Shown here: piece after piece, positions 12,486 through 19,319 of the stretch
Layout of the letters: every line of letters starts with the position of its first letter
Numbering within the stretch: the first letter of the stretch is position 1
Source of the DNA: a virus
Length of the DNA stretch: 20,655 nt
Strand: one strand, 5' to 3'
Virus record (IMG/VR): IMGVR_UViG_3300047316_000450
Span: 1-20,655 of that record
Program-made: the position numbers and the translations under genes
The notes under the pieces: model-generated
What the model was told of the DNA's origin: nothing
The model's database searches: none
What the model saw: only the letters and a program-made list of their open reading frames with translations

Positions 12486-12486
12486 G

Positions 12487-12876
12487 TCATTTTGGACGCG
12501 CTGCGAATTTGCCACTCGCGCGGGGCTGCCCAATGTAGCCATGAGCGGATTTATTCACACAGTTCTGTGAATGATTACACTCTCGTAGGTTACTCCATCG
12601 ATTGTCATCACGAATCCGGTTGATGTGATCTAGTTCAGGATCAGGGTCGCGCCCGGTTACCATTTTCCAGATGATGCGATGTACGCGATATTCCTCATAT
12701 TCAATTGTAACGCTGCGATAGCCCCAACGCTTGCTACGCCACCCAGCTTCCATGCCAGGCCGAATGCGAGGCCCGCGGATTCTCCAGGTGAGCAAGCCGG
12801 TTTCCTTGTCATAGTCGAATAGAATTCGCAGCAAGGAAGCCGGCGGCAAAGGAAGCATCTTCCCATTCCATGTCAT
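12487..12876 (-). CDS. HNH homing-type endonuclease
   Basis: This is a 129-residue protein. The N-terminal NUMOD4-like region (LLRILFDYDKETGLLTWRIR) is followed by a beta-beta-alpha-metal HNH fold: YRVHRIIWKMVTG (His66), LDHINR (Asp83-His84), DDNRWSNLREC (Asn92) and NHSQN (His102). This spacing is that of free-standing phage HNH endonucleases. Many relatives continue into an AP2-type DNA-binding repeat; here only HGYIGQPRASGKFAARP remains before the stop, so the C-terminus looks shortened. ATG 12876 is chosen because the family's usual N-terminus starts there. It lies between 13-bp direct repeats, which fits a mobile insertion. Confidence 0.88.
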   Translation of the reverse strand: MTWNGKMLPLPPASLLRILFDYDKETGLLTWRIRGPRIRPGMEAGWRSKRWGYRSVTIEYEEYRVHRIIWKMVTGRDPDPELDHINRIRDDNRWSNLRECNHSQNCVNKSAHGYIGQPRASGKFAARPK

Positions 12877-13207
12877 GATCAGATTATATCCCAGATTAAC
12901 CGGAAAGATCCGCACATTTCCGCACACGAACAAGAAAGATTGTTGCGTAGGGCCGCTCTCGATTTGTGCCATCGCGCCGGCGGGCCGGGAAAAGTCCGTG
13001 GTTCCGGGTGGGTTACGGAGGAGGGATTTGCTTAACATGAGCAAAAGTCCGTTCCGCCTTGGCGAAGGACAATCCGCGCGGTGCGCACTGCACGCGTGAG
13101 GGCCGCGAGCGCCTAAGCCCGCTGATATCATTGCATTGTGATAGTGGGGTGTGCTGGGATCGATGCCTGGAGTATAGTTCTAGACCCTCTACGACCAGCG
13201 GCGGGCC
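12877..13207. other. Intergenic region without a supported gene
   Basis: Open frames on both strands here lack family-like composition and ribosome-binding sites. The minus strand has TATAAT (around 12885-12890) just before the HNH start, but no convincing -35 box. Apart from the right-hand 13-bp repeat I see nothing further. Confidence 0.5.
12908..12920 (+). repeat. 13-bp direct repeat flanking HNH gene, right copy
   Basis: Identical to 12473-12485. It lies 31 bases upstream of the HNH start. Confidence 0.6.
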
Positions 13208-13537
13208 TCAATCTCCCCCGTCTTTAACGGGAGTTTTTCGGATGAATGCTCCGGGGGCTACTTCCTTGCCCCGGGCGCCGTGGAATGGATTTGTCCCCAT
13301 CCTATACGGCCATAACGGGCAACGGACAGCCGTACAGCGCCGGACCTCGGATTGCTGGTAGCAGCAGCAATCTAGGCATTTCGCCCGGATAACCGCCATA
13401 ATCGAACGCTTTTGATGCGCTTGCCCTAGGACTTCAAGCGCCAGGTCGTCCGGATGCCGGCCTTCCGTCGAGCCGTCCGAATGCCGGACGATGAAGGCTT
13501 CTGATAACGAATTCGGTCCAATATCATCGATGGGCAT
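13208..13537 (-). CDS. Cysteine-cluster (zinc-ribbon-like) phage protein
   Basis: This is a 109-residue protein. The N-terminal half is acidic (MPIDDIGPNSLSEAFIVRHS). Residues 47-85 hold the diagnostic segment AKCLDCCCYQQSEVRRCTAV, then RCPLWPYRMGTNPF, with cysteines at 54, 57, 58, 59, 68 and 73. The pattern CxxC-x10-C-x4-CPLWPYRxG recurs in rhizobial and other proteobacterial phages and prophages, as I recall it, and suggests zinc binding. ATG 13537 has a strong GGAGGT site five to six bases upstream; the longer frame to 13759 is low-complexity shadow. It is the first gene downstream of the long regulatory region and could be an early regulator. Confidence 0.75.
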   Translation of the reverse strand: MPIDDIGPNSLSEAFIVRHSDGSTEGRHPDDLALEVLGQAHQKRSIMAVIRAKCLDCCCYQQSEVRRCTAVRCPLWPYRMGTNPFHGARGKEVAPGAFIRKTPVKDGGD

Positions 13538-13901
13538 GGTGACCTCCAATCCAGGTTGCTTTGCCAAGTGGCCGGGCGGCGCCTTCAACGCCGCTCGGCT
13601 GCGCCTATGGTAGCACAGCTCGCGCCAACGAACATCCTCGCACCCCCACGCGCAATTTTGTTGCGGAGAGCTGCGCTTTCCTTCCAGCTCGATCCCGATC
13701 GCCGCCGCCCCGGTACACCCCCCGCCGCCCCGGGGGGACGCTGGCCAGGCCACCCCCATCGATCTTCTATCTCAGTGCCCCTGAAATATCTGGGCGCTGT
13801 TTTCCCATTACAACCGTTAGTATAGAATTCGGCTATGGTTCGCCTTGTTGGTTTTAGAACTTTGATTTTGGGTTTCCCCTATATAGGACTAGACCTTGTC
13901 C

Positions 13902-14094
13902 TGTCCCAAAACCGCTCCCCTGCCGGGTATGGATTCCGGCGTGGGCGTTGGGACAAGAGTTGTCCCAGGCTTTTTTGTTGTTTTACGGTAGCTTGGTTGA
14001 TTTTGGGACAAATGGGACAAAACGGCTGTCCCAATATAAAAAAAGCGTAAAAAACCCGAAAAGTTTGCTTGGTTTTGGGACACAACCTGTCCCA
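13902..14094. repeat. TGGGACA/TGTCCCA motif array
   Basis: The 7-base motif occurs eight times in both orientations: 13902-13908, 13949-13955, 13961-13967, 14004-14010, 14013-14019, 14027-14033, 14076-14082 and 14088-14094. The pair at 13949-13967 is a perfect 8-bp inverted repeat around GAG, followed by GGC and six T (also a possible plus-strand terminator). The pair at 14076-14094 is a 7-bp inverted repeat with a 5-base spacer. Confidence 0.7.
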
Positions 14095-14170
14095 GATTGT
14101 GACAGCCAAGAAGTGGGGGTGATTTTGGGGTTTTGGCGGGCTTGAGGCGAGGCGCTGGGTCAGCGGCGCT

Positions 14171-14195
14171 GCCGGGAGGGTAGGCACCTCCCGGC
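14171..14195. repeat. 9-bp perfect inverted repeat
   Basis: GCCGGGAGG (14171-14179) and CCTCCCGGC (14187-14195) surround a 7-base loop. There is no U-run on either strand, so it is either a factor-dependent stop or an RNA/DNA structure downstream of the ATPase gene. Confidence 0.5.
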
Positions 14196-14230
14196 GCGAT
14201 GAGCGGCCGTGCCGTGTCCGCCAAGAGGGG

Positions 14231-14261
14231 AGAGACCACGATGATATGGATCGTGATCTCT
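14231..14261. repeat. Operator-like dyad
   Basis: AGAGA and CACGAT pair with ATCGTG and TCTCT around GATATGG, with a small mismatch between the two blocks. Size and symmetry fit a repressor site; no supporting promoter was identified. Confidence 0.4.
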
Positions 14262-14379
14262 ATAACCATCAGAAAGCACCGCGCACGACTGACCATCAAA
14301 GTGCGGTGGTTCTGACGCGAAGCCGGGGGGGCGGGTTAGGGCTCGCCCCTCCACCCCGGAATCTAGGACGACCGGCCGC

Positions 14380-15804
14380 TTAGAACAAGTTCTTTTGGCC
14401 ACCGGTATTCTGTTGCCGGTTGAAGCGGAGGACGGCTTGGCGGGCGGCGTCTTTGCCTTCGTCGGTGAGGTGCCACTTATTACGGAGTTTGGTTGTTAAT
14501 TTAGGCTTCTTCTTTTCGAGGTCATTGACGAGGCGCTCGACCTTTTTCCGGTAGGCTTCGCCGCTTTCGGAGACCCATCCGAGATCGCTTGCCCAGTTGG
14601 CGAATGATCCGCCGTGGTCGGCGGGCATATTGAGCATGGCGGCCAACACCCGGTCTTCGTCTTCCTCGGCCTTGTCGGTATGCTGTTCTTCCTCGCGCTG
14701 GGAGATGGGGACGGCGCGCACGGTGGTGATTTGCCTGCCTTTTTGGTCGACGAGGGCTGGGGATTTGATGGGCTCGAGCTTGAAGGACATGGCTTGGAAG
14801 CCGGGGCCGCGGATTTTGTTGTAGTGGAGTTCGACCACGTCGTCGGTGGTTCTAGCGAGGGTGAGGTTGCCGTCCATTTCGGCGAGATATGCGCCGCCGC
14901 CGCGGGGGAGGAGTTGGGAAGGGTCGGTGACGTATTTGATGGGGTGGCACAACACGAGGACGCAGGGTTGGCCCGGCAACGTCGTGAGCCTTCGAAGCGT
15001 CCTGGCGTAGGCGCCCATCTGGGTATTGCTGAGTTCCTCGTTGCCCAAAAAATACGCCGCGCTGGTATCGACGATGATGAGGCTGAATTCGCCCACGACC
15101 TTGCCGTCGGCCTCGATTGTGGGCCACATCTGCTCGATGTCGAAGACGCCGGGGAGGAAGTAGATGGTGTCCTTGTCGGGGTTGTCGTTTCGGAAGCTGT
15201 TGGCGCCGATGACGCGCATGCGGATATCGTCGGGGTTTTCGCCGACGAAGTAGAGGACGCGGCCTTTTTCGAGGCGGTGGGAACCGAACATGGCGTTGCG
15301 GTCGAGGCAGGCGACGCGCTCGGCGAGGTGGAGGGCGACGGCGGTCTTGGCGTGGCCGGTCTGGCCGGTCAGGGCGTAGATGAAGCGGCGCTGCAGGATG
15401 CCTTCGACCAGGTAGTCGGGCGGGATGAAGCCCAGGATGAATTCGGCCTGGCTGAGGACTTTGCGGGGCGCGGCCGCGGTCTTGGGGCCGGAGGGTTTGT
15501 GGCCCCCCTTGGTGGGGCCGTTGCTGCCTGGTGGGGGCGGCCGCTGGACCCCGGCGAAAGCGGCCGCGATCCGGGTCTGCAGCGCGTCCTCGCCCAACGC
15601 AGCGACCAGCCCGTGGGCCTGCGCCATCTCGTAGAGGGCATCGATTGCCGTGGCCATGGGGAGGCCGCCCGCGACGTAGCCGGCGGCGTCCTTGGCGGCC
15701 TCGTCGAAGACCGTGGCGCGCGCCTCGAGGTCGCCCTCGCCCAGGCTGGCCAGCACCGCCCGCCAGTTCGCCAAACCTTCCCGGAAGCGATCGTCGATGG
15801 TCAT
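14380..15804 (-). CDS. RecA-like replicative ATPase/helicase (RepA/AAA_25 type)
   Basis: This is a 474-residue protein. Residues 1-85 are helical, 86-115 form a Pro/Gly/Lys linker, and the ATPase core begins near 120. Walker A is G147QTGHAKT154, Walker B is LIIVD (242-246) and a VLVLCHPIK strand follows, as in RepA/DnaB-like hexameric helicases and related AAA_25 proteins. Residues about 385-450 look like a winged helix (WASDLGWVSESGEAYRKKVE, then KLRNKWHLTDEGKDA). Its likely role is unwinding or helicase loading during phage replication. ATG 15804 overlaps the stop of the methyltransferase gene as ATGA; the longer frame to 16305 is shadow. It is the last gene of the replication operon. Confidence 0.88.
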   Translation of the reverse strand: MTIDDRFREGLANWRAVLASLGEGDLEARATVFDEAAKDAAGYVAGGLPMATAIDALYEMAQAHGLVAALGEDALQTRIAAAFAGVQRPPPPGSNGPTKGGHKPSGPKTAAAPRKVLSQAEFILGFIPPDYLVEGILQRRFIYALTGQTGHAKTAVALHLAERVACLDRNAMFGSHRLEKGRVLYFVGENPDDIRMRVIGANSFRNDNPDKDTIYFLPGVFDIEQMWPTIEADGKVVGEFSLIIVDTSAAYFLGNEELSNTQMGAYARTLRRLTTLPGQPCVLVLCHPIKYVTDPSQLLPRGGGAYLAEMDGNLTLARTTDDVVELHYNKIRGPGFQAMSFKLEPIKSPALVDQKGRQITTVRAVPISQREEEQHTDKAEEDEDRVLAAMLNMPADHGGSFANWASDLGWVSESGEAYRKKVERLVNDLEKKKPKLTTKLRNKWHLTDEGKDAARQAVLRFNRQQNTGGQKNLF

Positions 15805-16595
15805 GGCCGGTAGACCCTCGCGATATGGCGCGCTAGAGGCTGCGGGATCTTCGCAATCATGGCGCTGGCGAACTTGCGGGCGGGGGACTTGGAATTGCCG
15901 CGCCGCAATGGCGTGTCGTCCCAGCCGAAGTTGCCCGCATAGCCGCCGAGGCCGTCCTTGGATGTTTTCCGCCCATCCGGGTTTCGCCCCTTGCCGCTGG
16001 TCGTGTTGTGGGCGACGGCGAACCACGAGCCGCCGGTGTTCTTGATGTTGCGCTCGGCGTGCGTATTGAACGCCTGCCCTCGATAATTCGGGTCGCCGTT
16101 CTTGTACCCATTCCAATCCAAGCCGCCGACCTTCACCGCCTTGGCCGTCACCGGCATCAGCGCCGGCACGTCGCCCCACAGGTAGAACGAGCCGAAGTTC
16201 CAGCGCGCCCGCCCGACCCATTTCTGCGCCCCGCGCACGTTCTCGACGATCAACGGGACATGCCGCCCGGCCGCCTCCGATGCCTCGCGCTGGATGCGAA
16301 AGCACGCCTCGAACAGCGTGTTATCGGGCGGCGGCAGCGCCTTGGCGCGCTTCCACGGCATCGCCCGATAGCTGTAGGCTTGGCAGGGCGGCGAAGCGAC
16401 GATGAGAGTGGCATCCCGGAACTGGCTGCCGTGCAGCGTCAGCACGTCCTGGATGACCAGCGTGGCCGGGTAGCGGTGCGCGCCGTAGACGTGCCGCTCG
16501 ATGTCGAAGCCGATTACTCGATAATTTTCAGCCAGCAGCGCCTCGGTCCAGCCGCCGAGGCCGCAGAACAGGTCGATGGCGAGAGGGCGCTTCAT
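15801..16595 (-). CDS. DNA cytosine-C5 methyltransferase
   Basis: This 264-residue enzyme transfers a methyl group from S-adenosylmethionine to cytosine C5. Motif I is DLFCGLGGW (8-16), motif IV is SPPCQ with catalytic Cys71, and motif VI is VENVRG with Glu118. The C-terminal RKFASAMIAKIPQPLARHIA supplies motif X. The target-recognition region is short for the family, as in compact phage enzymes. No restriction endonuclease is nearby, so it is a solitary methylase, probably protecting phage DNA from host restriction. It is coupled at both ends by ATGA overlaps. Confidence 0.93.
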   Translation of the reverse strand: MKRPLAIDLFCGLGGWTEALLAENYRVIGFDIERHVYGAHRYPATLVIQDVLTLHGSQFRDATLIVASPPCQAYSYRAMPWKRAKALPPPDNTLFEACFRIQREASEAAGRHVPLIVENVRGAQKWVGRARWNFGSFYLWGDVPALMPVTAKAVKVGGLDWNGYKNGDPNYRGQAFNTHAERNIKNTGGSWFAVAHNTTSGKGRNPDGRKTSKDGLGGYAGNFGWDDTPLRRGNSKSPARKFASAMIAKIPQPLARHIARVYRP

Positions 16596-16807
16596 ACGGG
16601 GAAATACCCAGCGAACGGATTGCAGATGATGGCCTCGCAGGCCGAGATGCCCAGCAGGTCGATGAGGCCAGCCTTGAACGCGTATTGCAGCAGTGGATCG
16701 GTCGCCGCGCCGTAGTCGAATTCATTGCAGCCGTAGAGCAGCGCCCGGGCCTCGGCGCGCACGCGCAGAACCTCGATCGGCGCCACTTTTTGCGTTCTGC
16801 CCGACAT
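16592..16807 (-). CDS. Small protein of unknown function
   Basis: This is a 71-residue protein with a helical N-terminus (PIEVLRVRAEARALLYGCNE) and a hydrophobic helical C-terminal part (LLQYAFKAGLIDLLGISACE). I recognise no family. ATG 16807 has GGAGA five bases upstream, and the stop overlaps the methyltransferase start as ATGA, so it should be translated with that enzyme. A small partner or regulator of the methyltransferase is conceivable, but only from position. Confidence 0.65.
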   Translation of the reverse strand: MSGRTQKVAPIEVLRVRAEARALLYGCNEFDYGAATDPLLQYAFKAGLIDLLGISACEAIICNPFAGYFPV

Positions 16808-16825
16808 GCCGTCTCCAGCCCACGG

Positions 16826-17155
16826 TCAGTTCGCCTCAATCAGGGCAACCGCGCGATCCAGAACCTCGATCTGCGCATCGAGCGCGTTGACGACGTGCTG
16901 CACCTGCGCCCGCCGCTCGGCCAGGATGCCGCGCTGCAGGCGCAGCTTATCCCCAAGCGACCGCAGTTCCTCGCCGCTCTGGTCCGCGATGATGTCGATC
17001 GCGTCGGGGGTGCCCTTTTGATTGAAGGCGACGTGGACCGCCTCATTGACCGCGCTCGCCGTCACATCCTTACTGAGTCTCTTCGACACTGGTTGCTCCT
17101 CCTCTTTTTGCTCCGGGACTGCGGGACTAGGTCGCTGCGGGACCAGGTCGCTCAA
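16826..17155 (-). CDS. Coiled-coil protein of unknown function
   Basis: This is a 109-residue protein. The N-terminal 25 residues are Pro/Glu-rich and encoded by a short tandem-like repeat. Residues about 60-109 are a long heptad helix (EELRSLGDKLRLQRGILAER, AQVQHVVNALDAQIEVLDRA). ATG 17155 overlaps the upstream stop. A gap of 18 bases separates it from the next gene. It may be an oligomerising accessory protein of the replication operon; nothing more specific can be said. Confidence 0.65.
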   Translation of the reverse strand: MSDLVPQRPSPAVPEQKEEEQPVSKRLSKDVTASAVNEAVHVAFNQKGTPDAIDIIADQSGEELRSLGDKLRLQRGILAERRAQVQHVVNALDAQIEVLDRAVALIEAN

Positions 17156-17370
17156 GCCCCTCTCGGCGGGAACAGCTTTTTCAACGCATCCATAGCTCGC
17201 TCGTCGTCCTCATCGACGGCGCGCGTCATCAGCGCGTAGACGAACGGTTTCATCGTGTCGCTCGGCTCGGGATAGTCGTGGTCGAATATCCACCCGAGGC
17301 GGGCTTGGGCGCGGCGCCAATAGGCCAACGCCTTTGCCTTGGCTTGCTCCAGCTCGAGGTCGTCGGTCAC
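17152..17370 (-). CDS. Small protein sharing a DERAxxxLKKLF end with its neighbour
   Basis: This is a 72-residue protein, helical at the N-terminus (ELEQAKAKALAYWRRAQARL) with WIFDHDYPEPSDTMKPFVYA in the middle. The end DERAMDALKKLFPPRGA closely matches DERALETLKKLFRAGRD of the gene at 17408, and the DNA is similar too, pointing to partial duplication. The start is GTG 17370, overlapping the stop of a 14-codon frame as GTGA. The function is not recognised. Confidence 0.65.
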   Translation of the reverse strand: MTDDLELEQAKAKALAYWRRAQARLGWIFDHDYPEPSDTMKPFVYALMTRAVDEDDERAMDALKKLFPPRGA

Positions 17371-17411
17371 GCGCCCTCCACCTCGTCGGACAATGGAACA
17401 ATGTGCTTCAT
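17367..17411 (-). CDS. Possible 14-codon bridging ORF
   Basis: ATG 17411 overlaps the upstream stop as ATGA, and its TGA overlaps the next GTG start as GTGA. It encodes MKHIVPLSDEVEGA. IVPLSDE repeats the VVPLSDE of the preceding gene, so the frame may be a relic of duplication or a device that carries ribosomes to the next start. Confidence 0.35.
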   Translation of the reverse strand: MKHIVPLSDEVEGA

Positions 17412-17644
17412 ATTAAGTCCCTCCCGGCGCGAAACAGCTTTTTCAACGTTTCCAAAGCTCGCTCATCGGACAATGGAACAACAACAAACCCCTGGTCCCA
17501 CAGCCATGCCAACAGGTGCGTCACGGCGTCATCGGTGTCTTCGGCCGTGTCAAAATGCGAGGCAAAATATCGCTGCAACGCTTCCTTGGCGCCGTTGCCG
17601 TCCTGGGTGGCTTCTGGAGCCATCCGACCAGTGGCTTTCGTCAT
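17408..17644 (-). CDS. Small protein of unknown function with DERALETLKKLF end
   Basis: This is a 78-residue protein. Residues 20-55 are helical (EALQRYFASHFDTAEDTDDA, VTHLLAWLWDQGF), then VVVPLSDERALETLKKLF. The C-terminal 20 residues are related to those of the gene at 17152. ATG 17644 overlaps the stop of the VRR-NUC gene as ATGA. No family is recognised. Confidence 0.65.
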   Translation of the reverse strand: MTKATGRMAPEATQDGNGAKEALQRYFASHFDTAEDTDDAVTHLLAWLWDQGFVVVPLSDERALETLKKLFRAGRDLI

Positions 17645-18285
17645 TGTGCTTTAATCCCGGTTCTAACCGCGCCCCATTGCTGCAGTGTCGCAAGCGCAAG
17701 CTCGTAGGTGTCGGCAATTTGAAACGGATAGTGGTTGGCACGCGCCCAAAACTCGAACTCGACCTGCGCGTCCGACAAGCGGCCACCACGCCGTTTCAGC
17801 TCGAGGAAATGCGTCCGCAACTCAGGCCAGTCCTGCGGCGGGAACAGCAGGAAATCAGGCAAACCAGCCCGCAGTCCCATCCGCTTTAATCTCGCGCCCG
17901 CCGCCGATGGTCGCTCCTCGCCGGCAGGGAAATGCGTCGAAACCCAGTTTGCCGATCGCCAACGCTCCAGCGTGTCCGCCACCTGGCAATGCAATTGGAA
18001 CTCCGACGGGCCAACATCGACCCGCTCGCCGCGCTGACGCTTGCCCCGAAAGAGATTGAGTTGCCGCTCGGCGGTGCGGTCGGTGACTTCGCCGCCATGC
18101 TCGGACTTTGTCCGCAATAGATCGTCACGGATGGCTCGGGCGAGGGGTGAACGCTTGCCCACCGCCGTCGTTGGCTCGATCTTGATGCCGCGGTAGGTCA
18201 CCGTGCGCTCGACTTCGGCTTCGCCGCGCGCGATGGCGAGAGCTTCATCTGCGGCCTTGATCAGGCGCTTGCCGAGCTTGGTCAT
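17641..18285 (-). CDS. VRR-NUC domain nuclease
   Basis: This is a 214-residue protein. The C-terminal 110 residues carry the VRR-NUC signature of the PD-(D/E)XK superfamily: KRMGLRAGLPDFLLF supplies the catalytic Asp, THFLELKRRGGRLSDAQVEF supplies the ExK pair, and a closing helix precedes ADTYELALATLQQWG. Phage VRR-NUC proteins act as structure-specific nucleases in replication or recombination. The N-terminal 100 residues are basic, with no clear domain. ATG 18285 has a strong AAGGAGG site seven bases upstream and overlaps the previous stop, so the longer frame to 18369 is rejected. Confidence 0.88.
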   Translation of the reverse strand: MTKLGKRLIKAADEALAIARGEAEVERTVTYRGIKIEPTTAVGKRSPLARAIRDDLLRTKSEHGGEVTDRTAERQLNLFRGKRQRGERVDVGPSEFQLHCQVADTLERWRSANWVSTHFPAGEERPSAAGARLKRMGLRAGLPDFLLFPPQDWPELRTHFLELKRRGGRLSDAQVEFEFWARANHYPFQIADTYELALATLQQWGAVRTGIKAQ

Positions 18286-18410
18286 GAGCGCGCCTCCTTG
18301 AGGATGCGCTCGGCCTTGCGATGACGCTTCCAGAACACGCGCTTCCACTTGCGCAGGTGCTTCCACCATTGCGGGGCAGGAACTAGAATTACTTTTTTCA
18401 CGGTTGCCAT
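18282..18410 (-). CDS. Very small basic protein
   Basis: This is a 42-residue, strongly basic protein (MATVKKVILVPAPQWWKHLR, then KWKRVFWKRHRKAERILKEA). Its stop overlaps the VRR-NUC start as ATGA, and its own start lies one base after the stop of the upstream gene. The high Lys/Arg/Trp content suggests nucleic-acid or membrane contact. The family is unknown. Confidence 0.55.
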   Translation of the reverse strand: MATVKKVILVPAPQWWKHLRKWKRVFWKRHRKAERILKEARS

Positions 18411-18411
18411 C

Positions 18412-18633
18412 TCAAGCGAAGCCTCCCAGAGCCTCCGGCTCCACGCATTTGCACTGGCACGGCCACCACATGAGACAAGACCATTCCCCGTGGATCGGAC
18501 CAAGATCGGCCGCCCAAAGCCACCCAAGCGCTTCGTAGGCGCGCACGCGGCCATGCGGCACATAGCGATAGGCGCCGTCGAACCTCATGCCTCGCTGGCG
18601 CCAGGTCGCCACGTCGAGCGCGAGGATGTCCAT
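18412..18633 (-). CDS. Small phage protein of unknown function
   Basis: This is a 73-residue protein, aromatic-rich: MDILALDVATWRQRGMRFDG, AYRYVPHGRVRAYEALGWLW, then GEWSCLMWWPCQCKCVEPEA. Three cysteines in CQCKC and the preceding SC suggest a metal site. ATG 18633 is chosen because AAGGA lies five bases before it; an upstream in-frame ATG at 18660 has no such site. The gene type is familiar from rhizobial prophages by appearance, but I cannot name a role. Confidence 0.6.
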   Translation of the reverse strand: MDILALDVATWRQRGMRFDGAYRYVPHGRVRAYEALGWLWAADLGPIHGEWSCLMWWPCQCKCVEPEALGGFA

Positions 18634-18647
18634 GATCATCCTTCTCC

Positions 18648-19319
18648 TCATCGATGCCAATCGGATTCGATTTGATCGAAAATAAATTGGCGCATTCCCT
18701 CGAACTCGGCCTGGCTAGCGCCGAGCCAATCAAGCATTTTACAAATCTCTTCGACGCGCGGCATATCCTTGAGCCATCGATCTTGCCCAGTCCTTGAGTT
18801 TTTGCCGTGGAAAAATCGGCGCAGGCGATCGGGGTCGAATGTCAGAATGCGACTGAACTGCCTTACATCCCAGCTATCGATATCATAATCCGGATGGTTT
18901 GATCGTCTCGGCTCGCCCAATTGCTTGAACGTGGCAGCAAGAATTTCTGCTTCTGTAATACTGAGAATTGAAAGCACCACTGGCTGCTTCCATAGGACCT
19001 CGGCCCTCCGATATTCCAACCGCTTGCCGCGGTCTATACCTTCTTCGCTGCGAGAACTGACGCGAGGATTATCGTTTGGGCTTCCACCTCGCCATTGTTC
19101 GTGATGCTCCTTGGTCTTAAACTCTAGGAAAAATCTCGCAGTCTTAAGCGCATTCGCGTCCGGTGCCGTGATCGTTGCTACAAAACCATGCAACAGCGGT
19201 GCGCGTCTGAACGTGCGGTCGGCCAGCGGTTCCAATAAAACGCGAAGGCGCCAATAAACACCGAACTGTAGAATCTCGCCGAGGCGACCTTTGCGCCATT
19301 CTTTGGTATCGGTCAGCAT
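18648..19319 (-). CDS. Protein of unknown function
   Basis: This is a 223-residue, soluble, alpha/beta protein with no motif I can assign. Segments include a beta-rich front (FGVYWRLRVLLEPLADRTFR, GFVATITAPD), a charged middle (RSEEGIDRGKRLEYRRAEVL), and a helical end (DRLRRFFHGKNSRTGQDRWL, then EEICKMLDWLG). It overlaps the end of the adenine methyltransferase gene by seven bases, so it is co-translated with it. An accessory to DNA modification is possible from context only. Confidence 0.7.
   Translation of the reverse strand: MLTDTKEWRKGRLGEILQFGVYWRLRVLLEPLADRTFRRAPLLHGFVATITAPDANALKTARFFLEFKTKEHHEQWRGGSPNDNPRVSSRSEEGIDRGKRLEYRRAEVLWKQPVVLSILSITEAEILAATFKQLGEPRRSNHPDYDIDSWDVRQFSRILTFDPDRLRRFFHGKNSRTGQDRWLKDMPRVEEICKMLDWLGASQAEFEGMRQFIFDQIESDWHR

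Larger units (their letters stand above)
13538..14379. other. Long gene-free region (origin or control region candidate)
   Basis: These 842 bases lie between the end of the replicative ATPase gene and the Cys-cluster gene. Reading frames inside it are repetitive artefacts of the TGGGACA motif. It holds that motif array, a 10-bp palindrome CCTATATAGG (13878-13887), an A-rich stretch (14034-14060) and two large dyads near 14171 and 14231. A position beside the replication gene and these features fit a replication origin or the main control region. Confidence 0.5.

Noticed and set aside
13902-14094. CRISPR array
   Set aside because: The repeats are only seven bases, occur in both orientations and have irregular spacing.
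13889-14299. Open frames on the minus strand across the TGGGACA region
   Set aside because: The apparent proteins are repeats of the motif in translation (LGQ, SQNQ), with no ribosome-binding site or family-like composition.
14160-14402. 80-codon minus-strand ORF overlapping the ATPase stop
   Set aside because: It has an Arg/Pro/Gly-rich shadow composition, contains the two dyads and has no supported start.
14614-15813. 399-codon plus-strand ORF
   Set aside because: It is antisense to the ATPase gene, which has Walker motifs; long antisense frames are expected at this GC content.
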